Origin: Pseudomonas bharatica CSV86
Lineage (GTDB): Bacteria; Pseudomonadota; Gammaproteobacteria; Pseudomonadales; Pseudomonadaceae
Length of the DNA: 64,000 bases
Assembly: GCF_000319305.2 (NCBI RefSeq)
Contig: NZ_AMWJ02000002.1
Coordinates: 1,674,001-1,738,000, forward strand
Direction: 5' to 3'
Below, piece by piece: positions 8,822 through 16,394 of this stretch (the stretch's first letter is position 1; each line of letters starts with the position of its first letter). The notes below the pieces were generated by a model. The model saw only the letters and a list, made by a program, of their open reading frames with translations, was not told where the DNA came from and did no database searches. The translations under genes were made by a program, and so were the position numbers.

Positions 8822-10357
8822 ATGACGTATGTGCGTAAGGATCTGTGGGATCTGGGAGACGGCTGGAACGACACCATGTTGTGGTACGCCAAGGCCGTAC
8901 AGGAATTGCAGAAGCGACCGATCACCGACAACACCAGTTGGCAATTCCTCGGCGCTATCCATGGCTTCAAGAAAGACCTGTGGATCAGCCACTGGCAGAT
9001 CGACGAAGAAACGCCCCTGCCCACGCAGAAGGACCAGGATCTGTTCTGGAACCAATGCCAGCACCAAAGCTGGTACTTCCTGCCCTGGCACCGTGGCTAC
9101 CTGCTGGCGTTCGAAAACATCGTGCGCGAGACGATCATCAAGCTCAATGGCCCATCGGACTGGGCCCTGCCCTACTGGAACTACAACGAGATCGGCACCC
9201 GGTTGCACAGTGTCACCCTGCCGCACATCTTCTACGAAGCCAAGCTGCCCGACGGCACCGACAACCCGCTGGCCCTGCCGAAACTGCGCTTTGGCAACAC
9301 GATCGACGGGCGAGTGGTTATCAACCCGCTGAAAATCAACCTCAAGTCCCTGGACATCGCCCTGTTCACCGGCGGCGCCACGGGCGGTACGCCTGGCTTC
9401 GGTGGCCCGGAAACCGTCTTCCATTTCGACGGCGACGTACAAGGCGGCCTGGAAAACAACCCGCATAACCCGGTGCACATCGCTGTAGGTGGCCACATCA
9501 ACAGGCCCGGCGAGAAAGACCCGTTCGAAGGCCTGATGTCTGACCCGCAAATGGCCGGCCTGGATCCCGTATTCTGGCTCCACCATGCCAACATCGACCG
9601 CCTCTGGCAGGTCTGGCTCGATCGCAATCCGGCCCACAAGAACCCGGTCGATGATCCGGCCTGGGCCGAGGGTCCTCCTTCGGGTGGCCGCCCGTTCATC
9701 ATGCCGGCACCGGACGGCAGCACCTACACCTATATCGTCTCGCAGATGCTCAGCCTGCAAGACCTGGGCTATACCTACCAGGACCTTCCAGCACCACCCC
9801 AGGCGAACCTCGCCACCGCGAAAGTGGAGGCAACGGCAGTGGCCGATACCAAAGTCACCGAACTGCTCGGCGCCAATGCCCAGCCGATCAAGCTGCTCGG
9901 CAGCCGTTTCGAAAGCCCTGTACGCCTGGACAAGCCCGGTATCGCCAAGGTCGCGCAGAAACTTGCCGCGCGCGGGCTGCTGACGGCCGGCAACGCGGCG
10001 CCGTTACCAGAGGAGCGGGTCTACCTGAACGTGGAGAATATTCGTGGCAAGCTCAACGCCGTGATCCTCTCGCTCTACGTCAACCTGCCCGATGGCGCGT
10101 CGCCGGAGGCCCATCCCGAACTCTACGCAGGCGACATCGGATTGTTCGGCGTACGGGTAGCCAGCCAGAAGGATGAAAGTCACGCCGGGGCCGGCCTGAC
10201 AGCGGTCCTCGACATTACCGACATCGTCAACCGTCTGAATGTACAAGGTGACCTGAACCTGGATCATCTGCACATCAGCCTGTTCGCCAGCACCGACCTG
10301 ACCCCGGCGGCCGATATCTCCATCGGTCGCATCAGCGTCTACCGCCAGGGCCAGTAA
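8822..10357 (+). CDS. Tyrosinase (type-3 copper polyphenol oxidase) with C-terminal shielding-like domain
   Basis: A 511-residue binuclear copper enzyme that would hydroxylate monophenols and/or oxidise catechols to quinones. CuA ligands are His47, His81 and His90 (HGF, CQH, PWHRG). CuB ligands lie in NPHNPVH and LDPVFWLHHANIDRLW. Cys79 stands two residues before His81, the CxH arrangement that forms a Cys-His thioether in fungal tyrosinases and molluscan hemocyanins. The core ends at a tyrosine motif (GYTYQDL). About 170 further residues follow, resembling the C-terminal domain that covers the active site in pro-tyrosinases. No signal peptide is visible. The ATG at 8822 follows GGAGAG; the upstream start at 8732 lacks such a site. 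The DUF2182 gene starts 2 bp after its stop. Confidence 0.9.
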   Translation: MTYVRKDLWDLGDGWNDTMLWYAKAVQELQKRPITDNTSWQFLGAIHGFKKDLWISHWQIDEETPLPTQKDQDLFWNQCQHQSWYFLPWHRGYLLAFENIVRETIIKLNGPSDWALPYWNYNEIGTRLHSVTLPHIFYEAKLPDGTDNPLALPKLRFGNTIDGRVVINPLKINLKSLDIALFTGGATGGTPGFGGPETVFHFDGDVQGGLENNPHNPVHIAVGGHINRPGEKDPFEGLMSDPQMAGLDPVFWLHHANIDRLWQVWLDRNPAHKNPVDDPAWAEGPPSGGRPFIMPAPDGSTYTYIVSQMLSLQDLGYTYQDLPAPPQANLATAKVEATAVADTKVTELLGANAQPIKLLGSRFESPVRLDKPGIAKVAQKLAARGLLTAGNAAPLPEERVYLNVENIRGKLNAVILSLYVNLPDGASPEAHPELYAGDIGLFGVRVASQKDESHAGAGLTAVLDITDIVNRLNVQGDLNLDHLHISLFASTDLTPAADISIGRISVYRQGQ

Positions 10358-10359
10358 CG

Positions 10360-11172
10360 ATGTTCAACCGGCAATTCGCAGCGAGGCTGCTGCACGGCCC
10401 ATGGCCCTGGCTGGCCGTGGCCAGTCTCGCCGGTTGGGCGGCAATGCTCGGGGCACCAGCACAGCTGATGCTCCCCGCATTCTGCGGTTCGGTGGCTTCG
10501 CGGGTCTCCGATGGGCTGTGGTCCGCCTGGACCCTGGCCCTGGCCTTCGACCCGCAAGGCCTGCTGGTCGCCTGGCTGCTGATGCTGCTGGCGATGATGC
10601 CGCTGTTGCTGGGGGGGCCGTTGGTCTACCTGTGGAAGCGTAGCCTGCGCCGCCGTCGCCCCTTGGCCATCGGGCTGTTCTTGCTCAGCTATTGCCTGGT
10701 GTGGACTGCCGCCGGGGTGCTTATCGCCCTGCTCAGTGTCACCGCGCAGTTGCTCGGCAGCGACAGCCCGTGGCTCATGCTGGGGCTGGTGTTCGTCCTG
10801 TGCATGCTCTGGCAGGCCTCGCCGACCAAGCAGCATTGCCTGAACAACTGCCACTATCCGCCGCGGATATCCGCCTTCGGCTGGCCCATGCTGCGGGATT
10901 GCCTGCGCTACGGGCTGACCAATGGTTTCTGGTGCATCGGCGCCTGCTGGCCGGCGATGCTGCTGCCCAGCCTGGTGCAACAGGGCCACAGCCTGCTGAT
11001 GCTGGCGTGCATGGCCTGGCTTGCGTACGAGCGCCTGCTCCCGGCCCGCAAGGCTCGCTGGCGCTGGCCGTTGCCGGGCGGTCAACGGCTGGCGGATGCC
11101 CTTGCACCACGGCTGGCGAAGTACCTGTCCAGCCGCTGCAAGTCACTGGCCTCCAGGGTCCCCGCCAGATAG
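10360..11172 (+). CDS. DUF2182 integral membrane protein, partner of the tyrosinase
   Basis: A 270-residue inner-membrane protein with about six hydrophobic segments. It matches the DUF2182 'predicted metal-binding membrane protein' family, whose hallmark is a cytosolic KxxCLxxC-type loop; here the loop reads KQHCLNNCHYP with Cys and His near residue 160. The function is not established. The start codon lies 2 bp after the tyrosinase stop, so the two are translationally coupled, and copper delivery or quinone-linked membrane chemistry is a reasonable guess. Its last ~90 bp overlap, tail to tail, the 3' end of hasF on the other strand, which is unusual and may mean the true C-terminus differs. 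Confidence 0.78.
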   Translation: MFNRQFAARLLHGPWPWLAVASLAGWAAMLGAPAQLMLPAFCGSVASRVSDGLWSAWTLALAFDPQGLLVAWLLMLLAMMPLLLGGPLVYLWKRSLRRRRPLAIGLFLLSYCLVWTAAGVLIALLSVTAQLLGSDSPWLMLGLVFVLCMLWQASPTKQHCLNNCHYPPRISAFGWPMLRDCLRYGLTNGFWCIGACWPAMLLPSLVQQGHSLLMLACMAWLAYERLLPARKARWRWPLPGGQRLADALAPRLAKYLSSRCKSLASRVPAR

Positions 11173-12434
11173 TGAACCTGCAACCAGGCCCGCAAGTAGT
11201 CATGGCGGGCCTGGGCCAGGTCACGCCGGGCGCCGTACAACTGCTGCTCGGCATCCAGCACATCGAGATTGACCCGTTCCCCGCCGGCCACGCTCTTGCG
11301 CGTCGCTTCGATCAGGCGATCCGCCGAGTCCACTGCGAGTTCATAGGCACGGATCTTCGCCACGCTGCTGGCACACAGGTTGAACTGCTTGCGCAGCTCG
11401 TTGAGGGTCTCGTTCAGCAGCCCATCCAACTGGTACTGCACCTGGTCGCGCTGCGCCGCCGCCTGCCGGGTCGCCGCCGACACACCGCCGCCGGCGAACA
11501 GCGGCACGTTCAACTGGATGCCGATGCTGTCGGTGTCATAGCGCTGGTTGTAGGTGCTCTCCGAACTGGAGCTGGAGCGCCCGGTACTGGCATAGGCGCT
11601 GAGGCTCGGCAGGTGTCCGGCGCGATTGCGTTCGATGCCCTGGTCCGCCGCTTCCACGGCATGTCGCTGGGCAATGAGCTGGGCGTTGTTGCTCACCGCC
11701 AGGTTGCGCCAATGTTCGAAATTGCCCGGCGCCAGCGGCTCCACCTGAAAGTCGTCCGCCAGCGGTGCAAGATCCTCCACCTCCAGCGGCTCGCCGACGA
11801 TGGCCTGCAACGTGCGCAACGCGGCACCGAGATTGTCCGTAGACTCGATTTCCTGGGCCTTGGCCAGTTCATAGCGGGCGCGGGTTTCCAGGACATCGGT
11901 GCGGGTGCCCTCGCCGCCTTTGAGCAGCCGCTCGTTGAGGGTCAGTTGCTCGGCATAGGCCCGGCGCTGGGCCTGGGCCAGGGCAATCTGCTCGTTGGCG
12001 AACAGCGCCTCGCTGTAGGCCTGGAACAGACGCACCGCCAGTTCCTGCCCGCGCCCACGGAACTGCGCATCGGCCAGCAGGGCCTTGGCCACGCCCTGGC
12101 GATACTCGGCCCAGGCGCCGTAGTCGAACAGCGGCTGTTGCAGGGTCAGGGTCGAGGAGTAACTGCGGTAGTCGCGCTGCTGGGTGATATTCCCGGCGGT
12201 GGTCGACTGGGTCACCTCGGAGTCATTGCGCGCGCTGTTGTAGCGGTACGACAGGTTGGGCAACAGTTTCGCCCGGCCAATGGCCCGATACTCCAGTCCG
12301 GCATCGCGCTCGGCGATGGCGGCGTGGAAAGCCGGATCGTTGCGCAGGGCCAGGGCGAAGGCATCCCTCAGGTCGACTGCCGCAACCGGCAGGCTCAGGC
12401 CCAGCAACATGAAGCAGGACAGCAAACGCATCAT
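11082..12434 (-). CDS. hasF: TolC-family outer-membrane protein of the HasA type I secretion system
   Basis: A 450-residue TolC-like outer-membrane channel with a cleavable signal peptide (hydrophobic FMLLGLSLPVAA, residues 8-19) and two outer-membrane efflux repeats, including the LRDAFALALRNDP opening motif typical of the type I secretion branch. It pairs with the HlyD-type adaptor HasE (start codon overlapping its stop by 4 bp) and the ABC transporter HasD to export HasA in one step across both membranes. It is the last gene of the has operon. The name is assigned from its place in the has locus; AprF-like proteins are close relatives. Confidence 0.88.
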   Translation of the reverse strand: MMRLLSCFMLLGLSLPVAAVDLRDAFALALRNDPAFHAAIAERDAGLEYRAIGRAKLLPNLSYRYNSARNDSEVTQSTTAGNITQQRDYRSYSSTLTLQQPLFDYGAWAEYRQGVAKALLADAQFRGRGQELAVRLFQAYSEALFANEQIALAQAQRRAYAEQLTLNERLLKGGEGTRTDVLETRARYELAKAQEIESTDNLGAALRTLQAIVGEPLEVEDLAPLADDFQVEPLAPGNFEHWRNLAVSNNAQLIAQRHAVEAADQGIERNRAGHLPSLSAYASTGRSSSSSESTYNQRYDTDSIGIQLNVPLFAGGGVSAATRQAAAQRDQVQYQLDGLLNETLNELRKQFNLCASSVAKIRAYELAVDSADRLIEATRKSVAGGERVNLDVLDAEQQLYGARRDLAQARHDYLRAWLQVHYLAGTLEASDLQRLDRYFASRGARASASR

Positions 12435-13750
12435 TCCTCCGCCAGGGCAACATGGGCCCGGTCGGTCAAGGGCTTGAACAGGTAGTTGAGCATCGAGCGT
12501 TCACCCGTACGGACGAAGGCCTCCACCGGCATGCCCGGACGGATGTCCTGGCCGGCCAACTGCCCCAGCCCCTCTTCGCCAACCCGTACACGCACCTGGT
12601 AGTAAGGCTGTCCGCTGTGCTCATCGAGCAGGCGATCGGCAGAAACCAGGATCACCTCGCCCTCGACCCGGGGCGTGGTGCTCTGGTTGAAGGCAACGAA
12701 CAGCAGCTCCACCGGCAGCCCCGGATGCAGGCGGTCCACCAGTTCCACCGAGGCCCGGGCATCCACCAGCAGCGGCACATCACGGGGGACAATTTCCATC
12801 AATGACTGCCCACGGGCGATCACCCCGCCGTTGGTAAACACGCTGGAACCGACCACCGTGCCGCTGGCCGGCGCCTTGACCTCGGTACTGGCCAGGTCGA
12901 AGGCGGCGCTGCGCAGGCGGTTGTCGAGATCGGCGGCAGTCGACTGCGCCTCGGCAAGCTGCTGGCTGACCTCGCGCCGGTACTCCTGCTGACGCTGGGC
13001 GATGCGCAGCTTCAGCTCCTGCAACTGGCGACGGGTGCGGCCGATAGTGCCCAGGTCTTCGGCAATCGATCCGTTGACCTGGGCGAACAGGCGCTCGTTT
13101 TCCAACAGCCGGTTGCGCGGGATATAACCGTCCCGGGCCAGCTCGCGCAGGCCGTGCAACTGCTCTTGCAAGGCGCTGCGCTGCTCCTGTTTTGCGGCCA
13201 GCGAGCCTTGCAGGCCGTCGAGGCTGGCCTGGGCGCCGGCGATGCTTTCGCGTACGCCGTCGAGTTCCATGTCCAGGGCCTGGCGGCGGCTGCTCAACAG
13301 TTGCCGCTGGGTCTCCAGGATCGCCGCCAGCCAGGGTTCGCTGGCGTCCTTCTGCAATTCGGCCGGGTACTGCACCGTCCTCTGCCCGTCACGCTCGGCG
13401 CTCAGGCGGGCCTGCATGGCCCGGGCAGTGAGCAATTGCACCCGCAACGACTCGTACTGGGCCCGGGCCTGGGTCGGATCCAGGCGCAACAGCACCTGGC
13501 CGGCCGTAACCTGGTCACCATCGCGCACCAGCAGTTGCTCGATCACGCCACCTGCAGGGTGTTGCACCGCCTGGCGGCTGCCAGCGACCACCACGTTGCC
13601 GGACAACGGCACCCCCTTGTCCAGCGGCGCCAGCGCGGCCCAGAGCATGAAGCCGCCGAAGCCGGCGATCACCATCCAGCGCCCGATACGCGCAGGGCGG
13701 CGCTCGTCCATGGCGAGGACATTGTTGGGAAGAGAAGCGGTTGCAGTCAT
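12431..13750 (-). CDS. hasE: HlyD-family membrane fusion protein of HasA type I secretion
   Basis: A 439-residue periplasmic adaptor: a short cytosolic N-terminus (~25 residues), one transmembrane segment (MVIAGFGGFMLWAALAPL), a long alpha-helical coiled-coil hairpin rich in Q, E, L and R (about residues 90-285), and a C-terminal beta-barrel domain with VKAPASGTVVG and IVPRDVPLLVDARAS. This layout matches HasE/AprE/PrtE. It starts 3 bp after the hasD stop and overlaps hasF by 4 bp, so hasD-hasE-hasF are co-translated. Confidence 0.9.
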   Translation of the reverse strand: MTATASLPNNVLAMDERRPARIGRWMVIAGFGGFMLWAALAPLDKGVPLSGNVVVAGSRQAVQHPAGGVIEQLLVRDGDQVTAGQVLLRLDPTQARAQYESLRVQLLTARAMQARLSAERDGQRTVQYPAELQKDASEPWLAAILETQRQLLSSRRQALDMELDGVRESIAGAQASLDGLQGSLAAKQEQRSALQEQLHGLRELARDGYIPRNRLLENERLFAQVNGSIAEDLGTIGRTRRQLQELKLRIAQRQQEYRREVSQQLAEAQSTAADLDNRLRSAAFDLASTEVKAPASGTVVGSSVFTNGGVIARGQSLMEIVPRDVPLLVDARASVELVDRLHPGLPVELLFVAFNQSTTPRVEGEVILVSADRLLDEHSGQPYYQVRVRVGEEGLGQLAGQDIRPGMPVEAFVRTGERSMLNYLFKPLTDRAHVALAEE

Positions 13751-13753
13751 CGA

Positions 13754-15519
13754 TCAGGCTCTCGGTGTGCCGTAGCTCATGCTGACGCTGGCCGGGCTGC
13801 GCAGCGCGGTGGGGCCGGGGACCACGGCGGGACGGGCTGCTTTCTGCAGGTCCTGGAGCACCCGCACGGTGGGCCCGAAGGCCTGCAACTGGCCGTTCTG
13901 CAGGACCAGCAACTTCTCCAGGCCAGACAGCAATGCCGGCTTGTGGGTGATCAGGATCAGCGTGCGACGCGCTTCGCGCACCTTGGCCACCGCTGCGAGC
14001 AAGGCCTGTTCGCCGGCTTCGTCGAGGTTCGAATTGGGCTCGTCGAGGACGATCAGCGCAGGCAGCCGGTACAACGCCCGGGCCAGGCCGATGCGCTGGC
14101 GCTGGCCGCCGGAAAGACCGCTGCCGCCCTCCCCAGCACGGTGTCGTAGCCGGCCGGCAGCTTGAGGATCATGTCATGCACCCCGGCCAGTTGCGCCGCA
14201 GCGACCACGGCATCGGCATCCACCTGGCCAAGCCGGGCGATGTTCTCGGCGATGCTGCCGGCGAACAGTTGCACGTCTTGCGGCAAGTAGCCGATGTGCT
14301 GACCGAGCAGGCTTTTGTCCCAGCGTTGCAGGTCGGCGCCGTCGAGGCGCACCTTGCCGTCGAAGGGATTGGCAGCCCCCACCAGCAAGCGGGCCAGGGT
14401 CGACTTGCCGGAGCCGGACGCGCCGATGATGCCCAGGGAATCACCGGGCTCGAGGGCGAAGGCGAGATTGCTCAGGCAAGGTTTGCGCATTCCCGGCAGC
14501 AGCGCGGTGACCTGCTCGACGCACAGGCGGCCGCTGGGCGCCGGCAGCGGCATGCCCTCGGGACGCGGCGGCCGGGCCTGCAACAATTCAGTGAGGCGGA
14601 CATAGGCCTGGCGTGCCGAACCCCACTGGCGCCATACCGCGATCAACTGGTCGATCGGTGCCAGTACCCGGCCCATCAGGATCGAGCCGGCGACCATCAT
14701 TCCCGGACTGACCTGCTTCTCCAGTGCCAGCCAGGCACCGAGGCCAAGGACCAGGGATTGCAGGGTCAGGCGCAGGCTCCTGGATACGGCGGCCACCGCG
14801 GCGGCGCGCTCGCTGCCATGGTTTTGCAGACCGAGAAAGCCATGGTGCAGCACAGTCCAGCGCTGGCGCACCGCATCGAGCATGCCCATGGCTTCCATGG
14901 CCTCGGCGTTGCGCAGGTTGCCGCTGGCCTGCACACCGGCCTGCTGGGAGAGTCGCCCGGCGTCGGCGAACGGCTTCTGCGTCAGGCGTTCGTTCAAGCA
15001 TGCCAGGGCAATCAGCAGCAGCGCGCCGGCCAGCGCCATCAACCCCAGCCAGGGGCTGAACAGGAACATCACCGCGAGGTAAACCGGAAACCACGGCGCA
15101 TCGAAGAAGGCGAACAGTGCCTGGCCGGTGGCGAACTGACGCAGGCTGGTCAGGTCCGCCAGCACTTGCCCGGCGGCCCCCTTGCTGCCGGCCAGGCTGG
15201 CTTCATAGGCGGCCTGAAACACCCGGGGATTGAGGCCCAGGTCCATCTGCGTGCCGAGGCGGATCACCACCAGGCTGCGCACCCACTCCAGCAACCCCAT
15301 GAAGGCGAACAGGCCAACGACCATCAGGCTGAGCATGAGCAGGGTCATCTCGTTGCCCGAGGACAGCACCCGGTCGTAGACCTGCAGCATGTACAGGGCC
15401 GGCGCCAGCATCAGCAGGTTGATCACCGCCGTGAACAGGCCGACATTGGCAAAGCCGGCGCGGCAGGCCTTGAGCGCCTGGCGCACTTCGTTGTTGGCCG
15501 AAACGGGAGCGGTTCCCAT
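13754..15519 (-). pseudogene. hasD: HasD type I secretion ABC transporter, frameshifted inside the ATPase domain
   Basis: An inner-membrane exporter subunit of the HasD/AprD/PrtD family: a transmembrane domain (residues ~20-300), then an ATPase domain with Walker A GASGSGKST. The upstream frame runs off into unrelated residues after PAGYDTVLGR. The expected continuation (LSGGQ-type signature, Walker B LIVLDEP, H-loop ITHKP) is intact one frame over. The break maps to CCCC at 14131-14134; one more C restores a normal 588-residue protein. The start is the ATG at 15519 behind GAGGAA, not the in-frame TTG at 15537. If real, HasA could not be exported; four similar lesions elsewhere make a sequencing error more likely. 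Confidence 0.88.
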
Positions 15520-15642
15520 TGCTTGGATTCCTCGCAAACGGCGACGGCGGGCGATTGCAATCGCCGTACCCTCGCCACAGAATTCGCACCACCGCAGCCT
15601 GGGCCCGGCAAAGACACGGGCTGCGGGGTAATGCAGCAGATC

Positions 15643-15672
15643 AGCGAATGCCAGGGCAACCTGCCATTCGCT
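15643..15672 (-). promoter_or_regulatory. Hairpin between hasA and hasD
   Basis: An inverted repeat with AGCGAATG / CATTCGCT outer arms and CAG-type inner pairing lies just after the hasA stop, with no T tract following in the direction of the operon. Such a structure could protect the hasA 3' end or attenuate transcription so that secreted HasA greatly exceeds HasDEF. The role is inference. Confidence 0.55.
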
Positions 15673-15687
15673 TTTTATTGACCGCTA

Positions 15688-16293
15688 TCAGGCCGCCAGG
15701 GCGAGGTCGTCGACCTGCGCCTGGACGCCGACGGCGGTGGCCGAGGCCGCATTCAAGGCCGCGGTGATTTCGGCGAAGGTGTTGTCGGTAGACACGCTGT
15801 AGCTGGCCAGCAGGCTGTCGAGCACGCCTTCCAGGGCGGAGGTGTTGCCCTGCATCAGGCCGTAGATCACCTGGTGCACCTCGTTGCCGGTGCGGCCGGC
15901 ACCCAGCACCGAGTCCAGGTCCAGGCCGGAGAAGGTCACAACGTCGTTGCCCAGCGCGAAGTTGCTGCCGTTGCCGCCAGACAGGTCATAGCCCAGGGAA
16001 ACGTTGTCCAGCGAGCCATACAGGTAATGGTTCTGGTTGCTGCTGGCCGGCAGGGCCGGGTTGAACACGTAATGCAGGCCATTGGCGGTATCGCTGCCGG
16101 CAATGAACGCGTAGTCCGAACCGTTGGCGCCGTGGGTGGCGTACTGGCTACCGTTGAAACCGCCGTTGTTGAAACCACCGGTGTTGCTGGTGCCATGGCC
16201 TGCGGTGGCGAATCCGGTGGCCCACTCCGCCAGGTACTCGTCGACGGTGTAGTTGGCGAAAATGGCGGCATCGTAAGTAACGGAAATGCTCAT
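15688..16293 (-). CDS. hasA: Secreted heme-binding hemophore HasA
   Basis: A 201-residue extracellular protein that takes heme from host or environmental hemoproteins and hands it to HasR. It has no N-terminal signal; the C-terminus ends in DDLALAA, the uncleaved type I secretion signal also seen in other HasA proteins. The heme ligands expected for the family appear as His33 in a Gly/Asn-rich loop (AGHGTSNTGGFN) and Tyr75 (LHY), with a His89 suited to the Tyr-assisting role. The VHQVIYGLMQG block is conserved. It sits between hasR and hasD with hairpins on both sides. Length is normal (about 185-205). Confidence 0.95.
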   Translation of the reverse strand: MSISVTYDAAIFANYTVDEYLAEWATGFATAGHGTSNTGGFNNGGFNGSQYATHGANGSDYAFIAGSDTANGLHYVFNPALPASSNQNHYLYGSLDNVSLGYDLSGGNGSNFALGNDVVTFSGLDLDSVLGAGRTGNEVHQVIYGLMQGNTSALEGVLDSLLASYSVSTDNTFAEITAALNAASATAVGVQAQVDDLALAA

Positions 16294-16324
16294 GTCTGTT
16301 CCTCTGAACGTTGGGGTGGATTGA

Positions 16325-16363
16325 CGAAGGCGCCTGCCTTCGTTTTTGTCCCGAAGGACAAAA
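16325..16363 (-). promoter_or_regulatory. Two adjacent hairpins between hasR and hasA
   Basis: On the operon strand, a TTTTGTCC-TTCG-GGACAAAA hairpin with a very stable UUCG tetraloop is followed by a second 7-bp hairpin (CGAAGGC / GCCTTCG). Both lie in the ~100-bp hasR-hasA gap. They could partly terminate hasR transcripts or stabilise the hasA 5' end. Confidence 0.6.
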
Positions 16364-16394
16364 GCGTTGCCAGCGGCCCGGGGGCCGTGTCATT

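Noticed and set aside
10692..12485. 597-residue plus-strand frame across the DUF2182 gene and hasF
   Set aside because: It covers two well-supported genes and has no family features.
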